Shown one piece after another: positions 34,981-46,969 of a stretch of 64,000 nucleotides of DNA. A program made the translations under genes and the position numbers. The DNA is taken from NCBI GenBank assembly GCA_029891345.1, contig CM056998.1, positions 174,230,239 through 174,294,238 on the forward strand, in the 5' to 3' direction. The notes beneath the pieces are model-generated. The model saw only the letters and a program-made list of their open reading frames with translations, did no database searches and was not told the origin of the DNA. The first letter of the stretch is position 1. Each line of letters begins with the position of its first letter. This stretch comes from Dryococelus australis. Lineage: Eukaryota; Arthropoda; Insecta; Phasmatodea; Phasmatidae.

Positions 34981-36556
34981 GTGAGTAGAGATGCATGCTG
35001 TCAGGAATGGAGCCTGCAAACAGTGATAGCGCATTTGAATTAAAAAGTGACATGGTGGAGGAGCATGTCAGAGCTTGCATAATAATTTTTTTCAGCTTAC
35101 GTGCAAGATATTTGGATTTAGCATGAAAAAATTCTCATGGTATCATGTTACGTTGTGGCAAATGCTTAATTAATTATACAGTAATTCCTCATCAACCGTG
35201 GCTTCTAGAACCACGGTTTCAATTATCAATGTATTTATTTTTGTAGACAGTTTCCTAAACCATGATACAAGGATTCCATTATGCGCCGGGTTTTCTTTTT
35301 CCTCAAAAAATTGTTGTAGCTCATAATGCAGTCGCTGCTCCACTCTTTTTGTTGCGGCCAGCGTAAAGCAATAAATATTCTATGCCAGAAGCTTGACATT
35401 GGGAGGAAGACCAGGGGTAGAAAGCATTTTTTGTCTATGTCAAGTGTCGCTCTTGCCTTCTTCCCCCATCCCCTCATGCCCCTTTCCCCCTTCTCACCCA
35501 CCAGCGCTGCCCTTTCGGAGATATCAAAACAAGCCTCGGTATTGAACCTGCTTATTTAGAATGCAACCAGTGACATCTGCTTTGTTACAAGATGCCGTAG
35601 CTACATTGTTACTAGTAGATGATAAATGAGAGAGATAGTGCAACTCACTTAAAATCAACAATTTCCACTAAAAGTACAGAATAAATAACTATTTCCTACT
35701 ATTTTTAACAAAAGTACAAGAAAAAATTAATAACTCAAAATCTGATACTCAATGAAAAACCAAGCAAATTAAGCTCAAAATCAAGTAATTGCATAGTTTT
35801 CAAGCAACTTTTTCGTGTTTCTATAAGCCTCAATTTTTGATCTCCAAAATCAAGCAAATTTAGGCCAAAATAATGTGATTTTAAGCTAAAGACAAGCAAA
35901 TTTTCCAATTATTTATATATATATCCATCCCCCAGAAATGGACGTGCAGGATTTGTTATTTTAAAAAACAGCAAATTTTAAATAAAAATCAAGTAAATTT
36001 CTCGATTTTAAGCAACTTTTTCATGTTTTCTAGAAATGCTAATTTTGCAAGCTAGCAATCTAAATCAATCAAATTAAAGTTAAAATCATGTAAATTTAAT
36101 TAAAATCAAATGAAAAGTTATGCTATTATTCATTATACTTTATATTCAAAGTTCTACGAACTTTTTAAACACTTCTTCTATATGTTCAAATTCATCACCT
36201 ATTTCTTGAAGGGCATATTTACTGTCAATGTTTTCTAAGAGCAAAAATTGTAAGTTTTGTAGATTTAAATGAAATTTTAAAACTGTTTCTCTGAGTTCGT
36301 CAAGAAGCATTATCTAATTTATAGGAAGGTGTATTTGAAACATCACCAACTTTACAAAAGTTTGTCATACTGCATGGCAGGCCTGGCGTTTTTGTGGATT
36401 TAATCAGTTTTTATTGATATTTGAAGGTTAAAACGGATAGGCGGAAAAACACTGAAATTCACGGATATTTACAACTTCAGATACAACATTTCATGTTATA
36501 ATAAACTTTTAACGAAACCTGAGCCACATGCCTCACAGGATCCAACGAAGTTCTTG
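34981..36556 (+). other. Start of a 17.5-kb intron, no assigned element
   Basis: The intron runs 34981-52504. This part contains a small palindrome (AACCGTGG...CCACGGTT near 35196-35221) next to a possible DNA-transposon end, and AT-rich DNA. Confidence 0.5.
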
Positions 36557-36829
36557 ACTAAACCTATACTGCATGCCACAGAAAGTTGCACCAATGTTCA
36601 ACCAATCATCTGCTCATGCTCATATTGATCCAGAGAAAATGCCCGTGCCCATATTATAACGGCCATCTTGTGAATGAAACCTAAACTGCACGCCGCAAAC
36701 TCTTCCACGTATGTTCAACCAATCTTCTGCTCGCGTACGTATTGATCAGTGTCACTGTTCTAACTAAATGCTAGTGCCCCAATATTATAACAGCCATCTT
36801 GTGAAACCTGAACTGCATGCCGCAAGCTG
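36557..36829. repeat. Tandem repeat, about 120-bp unit, 2.2 copies
   Basis: Units 36557-36674 and 36675-36799 share AAACCTA-ACTGCA-GCC, ATGTTCAACCAATC, TCTGCTC and ATATTATAAC-GCCATCTTG blocks. A partial third unit runs to 36829. Confidence 0.8.
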
Positions 36830-38439
36830 TTTCAATTTTCTGGCTGTTCACTTAACTTACCGGCGGCACCAGCACAAATAATACGTATTTTTCAATCACA
36901 AAATCTGTAGAAAGCTAATAAATGCTGTAGTCCTAAGGATTAATTATTTGATGGACATTTTTCACAGTTACGCACGTATGCATTAAAACATTTGTGAAAG
37001 GTTTGGAACCAATGGGAAAACATGATGTAGGCAGACGTGCCCTTGTTCATATTGGCATTTTGAGTAAAAAGTAGGGTTAGGTAGTTGTTTTATTTGATTC
37101 CAGTGCACACTTTCATTTTCCTCTTTCCTCATGTTCTCAGTCATGGCAGGCACTGAAAGACTAATGTTAGCTAGCTTCCATCCATTAATTAATGCAGGAT
37201 ATGATAGCTAGGTTGGCATTCCAACATGTTTTAGTGTAATTAAGTACCAAATTAAATTGTTGGGGTTCTGTTTATTTTATTTAGAGAGAAAAAGGAAACT
37301 GTGACTGGTTGGGGGCTTTTATTTTAAACGTCTTTCATGAGACAACATTATTTTAATGTTCTTATAGTGTGTGGCATATTTTTTCGATAGAGCAGTTGAA
37401 AATTTTGCTAGTGAAATATTTAAATTATTTAACTTTGAAAATGTTAATTTTAGTGGGAAAAAAAATGTGATAACGTTGCTGTTCGTATTCATACAGATGC
37501 AGCAATATAGACACACGCACACACACACACTTCGACTGAAGTTAAGCTTTCACTCGTTGAATTTTTGATATAGACAAATATTATTCACTCACTATAAAAG
37601 TGTGGAAAGTGCGGCTTTTTCAGGCCGTGTGCATTTCAATATTAATGTTAACGGTTTACAAATACATTTACAAAACACGAAAACTTACTGTTTGTAAAAT
37701 TCGCAACTTATTGAACTGGTGTTTTTCTATGGCAATCCTTGCAAGTTTACACTAAAATTGTGTTTGTTCATCACTATCATTAAATAATTTATTTGCAGAA
37801 TCATTCTGTAAAATCAATACTGCGCACGTTTCCTGAAACCAACAAAATTACACTTAGATAGGCCTACGTAAATTATATTTGTGTTAATTCATTGCAAATG
37901 GCAGTAGGGAAAATGGCGGAACAATCTGTTTTATGAGTTTTACGTGCCGATTAATATTACTTTTCATTCAAGAAAACGCAACGGTACCTACAACCAACTA
38001 TGCTTGAAGAAAGCAAATAAAATAATAATTAACTACAGGTTAAATATTCCGACAACATCAACAAGATATTCGTATAATAAACACTATGAGAAAAATGCAC
38101 ATACACAGCAGCCTTCACCGGGCTGGAAACATAAACATGGCTAGCCATTGGCTGGAAACGTTTACTGTACGTACATGTCGATATACTCTGTCGTAATTGC
38201 TAAACATGGTTTTAAAGTCCAGTCACTAATAGATATGAAAATTTTATATTGCTTCAAAATATAATTTAAACCATAAATGTTTCAAGTATAACTAAGATTT
38301 TAAATTACAACTTTTAATTCTGAGTACTATTTTCTTCCAAAGCTATTATCAAAATCGCCAACTTAAAAACACGGATCTTGCCGCAATTCATCAGCTGATA
38401 CACTACTTTACGAACGAGAGCATTTACTGTTCTGTAGAG
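36830..38439. other. Intron DNA, no assigned element
   Basis: Only a short CA microsatellite (37511-37530) was recognised. Confidence 0.5.
37511..37530. repeat. (CA)n microsatellite, short
   Basis: ACACACGCACACACACACAC, ten units with one G. Confidence 0.9.
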
Positions 38440-39775
38440 AGGGGTGGACAGAGTAGTGGCGGACAAAGCGGCAGATTTGCTCAAGCTGCATGACAGGATA
38501 CTTATGTGTTGTATTCATAGGAGGTCAGTAAGTCAAAGCTGATTCCAGCTCCCTTCCGGCCCCATAGAGTGGGGGTGGAGTGTGGAATAGTCTGGTTGGC
38601 TGATTCACCTAGTGGAGGAGTTTCGAGTGGTTGGGGCTCTTCCGAACTCTACCCAGGAGCAAAGCTTGGGTGGCCATCTAATGGGTGTGTTTGTGGCTTT
38701 CATTAGCACGTGGTCTGCCAGTTTCACTCTGATGGGCTGTTTTTATGTAGGAAACGACACAATGACACTCAGGATATTAGCACACAGAAGAATCACGTGT
38801 TATATTCAAGAAGAATAAAACACTGTGGCCTTGTAGTTATTACACTATCCTATCTATCTACCTGTTGTTCTTAAGGAACCAAGAGGGTGGCTACCAGAAG
38901 GGTAGCGTTAATGATTGCTATCAGCATCCAGTGGGCAGGATAGTCCTGAAGGGAATGTCGCAACTGTTACCAATATGGTAAGACCAAGGCTTAGTAAGGA
39001 GGGAGCAGTAACATCTTCAGGAGCTATTGATGGTTCAGTCTTCCAGAGGCAGGAGGGTCTGCGGCTGCAGAAGTTGCTTCTGGAGGTGTTGTCTTCAACT
39101 GGTAGCCGATTCCGGCCCTTAGGAGAGCTGTGAAATTTGCGGACGTACCAGAAATCGCAAACCGCCGGTGGCTTCCTCCAGCCCTGTCCAGAGCAGTGGA
39201 GGAAACATAGACTGCCATCTACTGGTCTTGCAGGGCTTTTTTCTACTCATTTCTTGCAGGACAGGTGGTGGCGAGAGGCGAGGAAAGAGATAAGCTCCTC
39301 CCCCTATGTTGTCTGCTGGTCGTAGTCTGCTGCTGCAGAAATTGCTGAAACTGGAAACTTCATCCCTTACTTCGTCTTCAGGGTGCCTTCAGGATGTGTG
39401 CTGCTATCTCTTGGCACACTGTACAACTACGTAGTCTTGGTTGGCGCGCTGTTTCTCAGTCCGGCAGTACAATCGCACTTCGGGGGGTGTTATCGTGACT
39501 TCTGGCTTGGAAAATCTGGTGAACAGTACAAGCTACGGACGTGTCTGTAATATCATCCAACCTTACGCTGGAGTATCCTGTAGCCACGTGTCCAGCCTGT
39601 TCAAGTACTGTTAGTTTAATGACTTGCCAGTGGGGTGAACATGCGTTGAGATGGGTCAAAAATCGAGTGCTTGTTAAAGAGGCACAGTGTGTCATGCATC
39701 AATGTACATGTGGGAACCCTCATCTACTGAAATCCCGTATGTATGGAAATGTTTTGACAGTCTCCTGAAAAATGG
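38440..39775. other. GC-richer block, unrecognised (probably an old mobile element)
   Basis: Base composition rises clearly from 38440 to 39770 compared with the AT-rich flanks. Open frames on both strands (38915-39133, 39456-39695 reverse, 39541-39768) are short, overlap one another and show no domain I know. No LTRs or TIRs were found. An old LINE or other retroelement body is possible. Confidence 0.35.
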
Positions 39776-39959
39776 TAGATAGGGAGTCAACTGTATATAA
39801 CTGAAATGAAATGTTTACTATTAGATGTTCGACTTACATGTGTATATGTATGTTTGTATGTATTGTGTATTTTTACTTTTCTTACTTTTGATTTTTAATC
39901 TTTAAATATTACTATGTGCTTGCTGCTTTGTTTCGCACAAGTAAGTGAGAGATTTGGAC

Positions 39960-40690
39960 AGCTCTTAACATTGAGCTCTTGAGAGCCGATGGAAGTGAAG
40001 GACAGAGCAATTATATAATAGCGGTGGCAAGTCAATGGAATGTTTTAAATTACAGGCGAACGATAAACCATGGAGAGTATATCTGTTACACAAAGCATCT
40101 CGCTGCGCATACCTCTGCATGGCGCTGTGTTATCCTTTTTGCAGCGCGTGCTACTGACCTTGGTTGTATTGAGTTTCTGCATTTATCTGAAGAATTTTCT
40201 AGTGGTTTACTGCCCCAGTTGGTCAGCATGACTCAGGGTGCGTCAAACTTCCCAGGTCAAGGTTAGCAGAGTATAAATAACGCGTCGGGCCTCCAAGCCG
40301 GCATTTGTTGTAGTGATGAGTGGATGAGTGACTGGAGTTTTAATGATAGACAACGAGCCAGCAAAATGAGCAACGAGAGGAATATCTGCAACTGCTAGCA
40401 TCGTCGCAGCGAATAGTATGAGATGAGTTTATTGACTAACCAAACAGATACATCAAGCAGGATGCTAATTAGAGTTAGAATGGACATTAGATATTGAGCT
40501 CACTGAGAAATAAAAATAGAATAATAGTGGAGATATATAGATTAATGCTATAAATAACAGCTGTGTGAATAAATTTTAAAAATGTAAATTAGTTCTTTTA
40601 TTTTTATTAGTACCTCTAGCCCTCAAGAACTCAGATACGCACCTCTGGCGTCTTGTAACAATATGTATGGTTTAGTCATATGCATATGTA
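39960..40690 (+). promoter_or_regulatory. LTR-like stretch with TATA box and polyadenylation-like signals
   Basis: GAGTATAAATAAC at 40269-40281 is a good core TATA box. It is followed by GC-richer sequence and then AATAAA-type signals (40508-40513, 40570 on). TATA plus downstream polyadenylation signal within a few hundred bases is the layout of an LTR. Borders and a matching partner were not found, so this is only a candidate. Confidence 0.3.
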
Positions 40691-41743
40691 ACTGGTCCAA
40701 TGTAAGATAAAGGGACCATGTGTTAACTGCCTTAAAATCATAAGTAAATATACACAGCCGCCAGGTGACAAGAAATGGCTCCTAGCAGTGTGCCTGCTCC
40801 ATGGTTCAGCCAGTGATTGCTAGGCATCAGCCAACAGTATCAATGGGTAGCTGCATGCTCAGCTCTACCGCCTGGAGGGGATGACAAGTCAGCCGCCTAG
40901 CGCCTTCCCCTCCATCACCTTGGAAAGTTCATGGCTTCCTATCACATGGCTCATTCAGAGCATCAGCGAGTCTAGCCGCATTAATTGCATCTGGTTATGT
41001 AGTGTGTGTCGACACTTCCATTTATCTTTGCCACAGCTCAAGCTATGGCTGCTGAGAGTGCACCAACATGGCTTTATTGGTCAAGGTCATGTCCCCACTC
41101 CCACCCAGACTACTTTACCCTGCACATGATCCACATATTCCCATATTAATCATAACATCTTCCCATGCTATATCAAATATGGCAAGAACTATTGTGGTTA
41201 CCTTTTATGTTTTGTTTCCTAATTAACCTCATTTTCCTTCCATTCTTCGTGATTCACTTTTACAGTAGTATGTAGACAACTGAGAAAGTTTATTAAGGGA
41301 ATTGAATTATTTTATTGATCATACTGTATATGAGTGTGCACACTGAACCATCACCCTCTGCATTATAAATCATGTATCGGTGGCCCAGTAGACCCTCAAA
41401 AACACACAACATACAAGACCGAAGATGGTGAATGCAAGGAGTGGATCTAGTTGTGCTTACCTGTGTGTTGTAAAAGGACTTTTAACTACTTAGGCCAAGT
41501 CCCAAAATCCTAACATTAACATGCAATCAATTATTGATGTAATCGCTTCATTTTAAAAAAGACATGTTCTTATTATGAACCTTGTTAACAATGTAGTTTT
41601 CACCCTTAGGAATTAAATAGGGTAAAACAAATAAAATTATGTAAAGACAACACTGTAGTCAGATGGCATTGACAGTTTAATAGTTCCTTGTTTAAAAACT
41701 AATAAATAAAGTTGTTACATTTTCTTGTTTGAGTATTATTATA
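40691..41743. other. Intron DNA, no assigned element
   Basis: No gene, terminal repeat or array recognised. Confidence 0.5.
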
Positions 41744-41829
41744 GATAGTGGCTCAGTGGATAGAGTGATTCCAAGTGGGGTTGTAGTGGCTTAGTGGATA
41801 GAACTATATCCAATGTGGAGTTAATTTCA
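41744..41829. repeat. Tandem tRNA-A-box-like units, left arm (2 units)
   Basis: Two units of about 40 bp, AGTGGCTCAGTGGATAGA then AGTGGCTTAGTGGATAGA, each with a GATTCCAAGTGGGGTT-like tail. The core fits the RNA polymerase III A box (TGGCnnAGTGG). Inverted copies are at 43857-44012. Confidence 0.8.
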
Positions 41830-42327
41830 CTTTTTTTTTATAAGCACCTGACAATACTATAATAAAAAAAAGTCACTTGCCTATAACAGTTACAATGTTA
41901 CAAATTTTTGTTATCATGCAAAGACTGCAAAAAAAAATTATGTGATATGTGGATATACAGTAGAGTCCTGTTATAGCGAGACGTCACGGTTCCAGGTTTG
42001 ACCCTCGCTATAAGTGTGTCCTCGCTGTGTCCGAATTAGACCGATTTTGATCCCCAGTAGGGCCTAGTACTTAAAAATAGCCCTAAGATTGCTTTTAAAT
42101 TGTTTTCAAACCACCATAATGTAAAAATATCCTGTTATATAAAAACTGATTGCGTGAAATTGAGCGGAAAATCTGACCGCCTCACATGAGTATAGCCGCT
42201 CAGCCTGCAATCAGTTGCTTGGCCTATGCAGCATTTCCCGCTATCGCTTACTCGGCCGCCCAAGCACTGCCCTGCAAGTGATAACTCGCCCGTCACAGCT
42301 CCGCACGACTGCCTCAAACCAAATATA

Positions 42328-43137
42328 CCCGTATTTACTTGCATAACTCTTGCACCTATTTTACAGGATTTTAGTACAAAAAATTAGGGTGCATGAGTTA
42401 TGCAAGGAATCGCCAAGACACATGCAGGTAAACATTAAAATGGGATCTAATGTAAGTAATACCTCACCAATCACGGGATATACGTTTTTTAAAAACACAG
42501 CACTTAATTTATTGATAATAGATATGAAGATACATATTCAAAATTAAATCACTCATGTGCTGGGACTAGCAGTGAAAACATTGCCGTGTGCTCGTAGCTG
42601 GGCAAGCGCCTAGATCCTCTGCAGCGTGGCCGGAAGAGCTCCTAGATCCTCAGTAGCGTGGCCGGGCGAACGCCTAGATCCTTGGTAGCGTGGCCGGGCG
42701 AGCGCCTAGATCCTCTGTAGCACAACCGGGTGAGCGTCTAGATTCTCTGTAGCGCAGCCGGGTGAGTACCTAGATCCTCTGTAGCACGGCTGGGTGCGGC
42801 GTCATGCCGCTGTCGCTCGGCCCTAGATCCTTGGGTGGGATAGCTGTTGGTCCATCGACTACTACACAACTATTCTGGCGGATGGCGGCATCCGCCACTG
42901 CCGTCGTTACAGGTCCGGTTTACATGTTTGCAGCACAGGCACGGCAGCCAGAAATTGATAACGAGACCACTGACCTTGAAGTGTGAGCGACCTGGTGCGG
43001 TTTAACAAACTGCGCGCTCGTTGGCATTACATGCATCGGTGAGAGAAATATGAAAGGAAAAGTTTTTTCCCCCTAATTGGGCACCATAAAAACGGGAGCG
43101 TGAATTGCACCAGTGCAAGAATTATGCCAGTAAATAC
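42328..43137. mobile_element. Nested TIR element (CGTATTTACTTGCATAA ends)
   Basis: The left end (GTATTTACTTGCATAACTCT) and the reverse complement of the right end (GTATTTACTGGCATAATTCT) match, with TA next to each. It is about 0.8 kb. It belongs to the same broad group as 10810-11503 and 21832-22040, and it carries a minisatellite. Confidence 0.75.
42593..42797. repeat. Minisatellite, 32-bp unit, about six copies
   Basis: Unit core CGCCTAGATCCTCTGTAGCG plus GGCCGGGCGAG, strongly GC rich within AT-rich DNA. Copies differ by a few bases each. Confidence 0.9.
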
Positions 43138-43856
43138 TAGTCACTGAAAAATTATACATTATTTTCAACTAACAAAACCTGCATTGTGCGAGACTTACTC
43201 AAAACTTTATAAAAATGGATTAAAATTAAGTTTGTTATAGCACAGCGATAAAATGTAGTAGTAGTTGTACGCCCCTATCTTTAATTAGTACGCCACAGTA
43301 TAGGAAAAAAACCTGCGAAAATCTGTTAATATGTAGCTGTATTCTATTCCAGTTATCGCTTGGACTGATGTTTAAATAGAATGTGTTTTCATTTAACAAT
43401 AACGTTCAACCCACATACACCAAGTCATTTGAAACAAAACACAGTTGACAGCACAATGACCATGAACAACTACGGAAAAGCAGAACTGGTTCTTGAAAAT
43501 GGTGTCAAGGTAGAAAGGGCGGTATTCTGTTTATAGAACAATGCACCTGGTCTGAGGGGAAGTTGGGTGGCAAGGCAGATGAATGTGACACATGAGAGTG
43601 GCACAAGGTACTTCAGGAAACGAGGAGGCGGGGCAAGGGAGCGGAGTTATGGCAGACAAATAACAAAAGCACGCTTCACACGGTCACGAGTTATGCCGCA
43701 AGCCTGCTTCACACAATCTCACCGCACATGTTTCAACTCGTAAAATTACCATTTTTCATGGAATATTTTTGTGATTTTTTGACGGTTCTTCTAAAAGACC
43801 TCGTTATACCCGTGTTCTCGCAGTTGCCGTGTTCGCTACAACGGGATTCTACTGTA

Positions 43857-44012
43857 GTTCTATCCACTAAGCCACTGCAGCCCTAATTGGAATCGCTGTA
43901 TCTACTGAGCCACTGCGGCTCCACTTGGAATTTTTCTATCCACTGAGCCACTGTGGCCCCACTTGGAATTTCTCTATTCCACTGGGCCACTGTGGCCCCA
44001 CTTGGAAATTAA
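43857..44012. repeat. Tandem tRNA-A-box-like units, right arm (4 units, inverted)
   Basis: Four units of 36-40 bp with the core TATCCACTGAGCCACT, the reverse complement of the left-arm core, each followed by a GGCCCCACTTGGAAT-like tail. The right arm begins directly after the TA of the inner transposon. Confidence 0.85.
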
Positions 44013-45224
44013 CTCAACATTGAAGCGAGACATTTAAAGTAAACAAAAATGATATTCTACTACCTTCATATCTCTATGCATTAATACAAAACTTTCATAT
44101 AGGAAAAAAGTAATTAAAATGTAAGTTTTTAGGGTCAAAGTCATGATTGCATAATCTGATCATACTGAAATTCGAACTTGACCTGTATTTGAATCTGAGG
44201 ATTCACTCTGAAAAATTTGAAGAACTTGTGTTGAGTTTCAAGAGACTTAGAAGTATTGGAAACAGACAGAGATCATACTATTATATAATAGGATATTTGC
44301 TTGTTTGTGTTAGTTTTGTTTTCCAGACAAAATGAAACTATAATTAAAAAACATTACATATTGCCTTATAACTGCCATGATATGATAGAAAAAACGAATA
44401 GAAATAGAATTAATGGAATTGAGGTACACCACACAAACAACAAAAAAAGTTATATTAAATACACTTCATGTTAGAACAGTATTAATCATTAATTCTGACA
44501 TTGTTGTTTTTCGATATAGATAAATCATTCTAAAGAAAATGCCAAAAGTTCATAAAAAGTACGAAAATGTGTGATAACCACATACATAATGTTCCAGTTC
44601 ATGCTTTGACCAAAAATTATAAAATGATAATTTCTTTTCTGTGTTATTTTTAGGTGTCCACACAAGCCATTTTGCCCCATTCCGAAGATGGGCACACCAC
44701 TACTTGTGCTTGGAAAACATCGCCACACTTATTTTCAGCGACTTAACATGATAGAAGGCTAACTGCTTGTTCATATACACCAAACAGGAACTGCTCTATG
44801 ACAGGAATATAGACAAAATAATAATTGCTCGCCACTGAAAATTACTTTAACACATCGCCGAGAAAATTAGGAAAACTTTTTATAAACACCTACGGGGGTA
44901 GGAAAATGTAATTTAAATTGTTTTGAAGAAGTAATTCAGCAACTCTAATTAAATACATCACACCATTATCTTGTCTTGAGAAGAAGGAGCACCGCGTCAT
45001 CACCGTTGAATAATACACATCTCAATCCAACTATCGATATACATGGTCACAGATTCACTCAGATGGTCAGGTGACAAAAACATAATCATTATTTAAAGGT
45101 TCGGGATTCTGAAAATTTTATATAGCAAATTTAGCGGCAGCATGTACTGGTATTAATAACAACATTACTAACAAAGAGATAACAAGGTTTACAAAAAGTG
45201 CTGCCCTCTTATGACCTTAATGGG
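44013..45224. other. Intron DNA, no assigned element
   Basis: AT-rich, nothing recognised. The last five bases before the copia LTR, AAACC (45225-45229), are the target duplication. Confidence 0.55.
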
Positions 45225-45229
45225 AAACC

Positions 45230-45420
45230 TGTTGGTTGCATCTCGTGAAATAATAATGCAGAGGTCAATAAGTACAGATTATATTTAACTATGCTTCAGA
45301 CATTACATCGCCCTGCAAACAAAAACAAACAACTGACTGTATACAGAGTGAGAGTAGATACACATGAGATTTCACTACTCTAGTCATGTGAGAGTCGTAA
45401 ACAATTTACGATATCCAACA
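45230..45420 (-). repeat. Copia 3' LTR
   Basis: 191 bp, same ends as the 5' LTR. The difference from the 5' copy (roughly 10% including indels) indicates an insertion that is not recent. Confidence 0.9.
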
Positions 45421-45429
45421 CTTCCCCTT
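45421..45429 (-). promoter_or_regulatory. Copia polypurine tract
   Basis: The minus strand reads AAGGGGAAG directly before the 3' LTR, the expected plus-strand primer site. Confidence 0.8.
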
Positions 45430-45614
45430 AAATTGTTCCACAAAAAAAATTCCTTGCCATAACATCTCTTAGGGCCATAAAAAATCTTGATATCAACTAG
45501 CAAAGAAAAAAAGAAACAAAACAAAATAAAAAACAGATCGGAGTACAGATAATCATTTAAAACCTAATATTTTAACAAAATGGTCATGCTTTTCTTTAGT
45601 CAGAGGTTTGGTCA

Positions 45615-45945
45615 TTATGTCCGGTACCATATCATCTGTTGATAAATAACTGACCTCAATAGTTTTCTTTTGAACATGTTCTGTGATGAAATGATGCTCG
45701 ATGTCGATATGCTTTGTTCTCTGGCTAGTGACATTATTTTTGCTAAATGTATTGCTCCTTTATTGTCACAATACACTAAGGATGGCCTGGGTTCATAGTC
45801 AGGTTGTAGTTCACTACATAATGCTCTGAACCACAAGGTTTCCTGAACAGTGAAGCTGAGTGCCATATACTCAGCCTTCACAGTCGTTAGAGCAACTGTC
45901 CTTTGCTTCTTGCTAGACCATGAAACCGGACTACCCATGAATTTG
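45615..45945 (-). pseudogene. Copia RNase H domain
   Basis: The minus strand reads GSPVSWSSKKQRTVALTTVK with AEYMALS (catalytic Glu in AEY), then LVYCDNKGAIHLAK (catalytic Asp), in the order usual for copia. The first Asp block lies upstream in another frame. The C-terminal His-rich part (KHIDIEHHF in other copies) is frameshifted. Confidence 0.8.
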
Positions 45946-46039
45946 ACACGTAGCTAAGTAATTCATGATTACTGTTTTTGTCAAACACTAGTTTCAGTTC
46001 TCTAGTATTCTTTAAATACCTGAATACCCTCTTGGCAGC

Positions 46040-46740
46040 AAGCCAGTGGCACTTTTACGGGTTGTTACTGAACTGACTTAAATAATTAACAGCACACAAA
46101 ATGTCTGGATGAGAAATTTTAGATGGGTACAAATGGCTACCCACTGCTTGCTGGTATGGCACTTTTTCGCCATAATTCACGACACTTTTACTATCACTCT
46201 TCACTCCACTTTTCAAAGGGGCTCTAAGATTGACACCAGCCGGGTCTCGAAGATTGACTTCAGCCTCCATCGTCGTTGAGACTGGCTTGCACTCAGACAT
46301 ACTGAATTTCTGAATCATTCTGTCAATGTAAGTTGTCTGGTCGATGAAGAGTTTTCCTTTTTTCCTGTACGTGGTGATTTTCATGCCTAGGCAATTTTTA
46401 ACCCTGCGTAGGTTTTTCATGTGGAATTCAGACTCTAGTATTTTCTGCACCTTTCTTTGAATTTGTGGTTCACTTGTGAAGATAAGGTCTTCAACATACA
46501 TGGCACATATGATGATGCCTCTATCATTGTGTTCAAAGTAGATGCAAGGATCTGCTTTAGATTGTTTTGAGTCCCATCCCAGTGAGGACATGGTTTAGGA
46601 GATGGTTTCATCACCTTCCACTTTGTTTCAGTCCGTACATGGCCTTCCTCAGTCGCCAAACTTTACCAGACGGTTTTCCCTCAAGCTCTTCTGCCAGCTG
46701 CACATATATAATTTCATCTAAATAGCCATGTAGGTATAGG
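46040..46740 (-). pseudogene. Copia reverse transcriptase, C-terminal half
   Basis: After the insertion the minus strand reads YLHGYLDEIIYVQLAE and KVWRLRKAMYGLKQS, then the frame from 46591 with DPCIYFEH and CAMYVEDLIFTSE. The second catalytic motif is YVED, not the YVDD usual in copia, so one catalytic Asp is lost. The rest of the palm and thumb follows (LGMKIT, DRMIQKFSMSECKPVSTTM, PYQQAVGSHLYPS). Confidence 0.8.
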
Positions 46741-46969
46741 CTGTTCATGGAAAATTGAGCACTTTTTAAGGCCCTCGCAAAAGGCATTAACTACTAATAA
46801 ATACATTTTATTGCAGTCTCAGATGTTAATTTTGAGAGTGATGAAATTTATACACTGTGTTTATTAGTCATATTGCAATGTTTACATTAAAAAGTGGCAA
46901 AAAGGTAGAAATTAATTGAAAGGAAAACTTCAGCAGGGCCTTAAAAAGTGCTCACTTTACCGTGAACAG
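46741..46969. mobile_element. 229-bp MITE family D, copy 1, inserted in copia RT
   Basis: The ends CTGTTCATGGAAAATTGAGC and the reverse complement of the right end (CTGTTCACGGTAAAGTGAGC) are inverted repeats, both followed by ACTTTTTAAGGCCCT. It interrupts the RT between the KTA and YLHGYLDE motifs. A second copy is at 55056-55473. Confidence 0.85.

Larger units (their letters stand above)
41958..43854. mobile_element. TA-flanked DNA transposon (CAGTAGA ends), between the inverted arms
   Basis: The left end CAGTAGAGTCCTGTTATAGC and the reverse complement of the right end (CAGTAGAATCCCGTTGTAGC) match at 17 of 20 bases. TA flanks both ends (41956-41957 and 43855-43856). These ends are of the Tc1/mariner-pogo (Tigger-like) type. 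No transposase was recognised. It contains the element at 42328-43137. Confidence 0.8.

Noticed and set aside
41744-41829. tRNA gene
   Set aside because: Only the A-box/D-arm part is present, repeated in tandem. There is no B box and no cloverleaf.
42593-42797. CRISPR array
   Set aside because: The 32-bp units are directly adjacent with no unique spacers; it is a minisatellite in a eukaryotic transposon.
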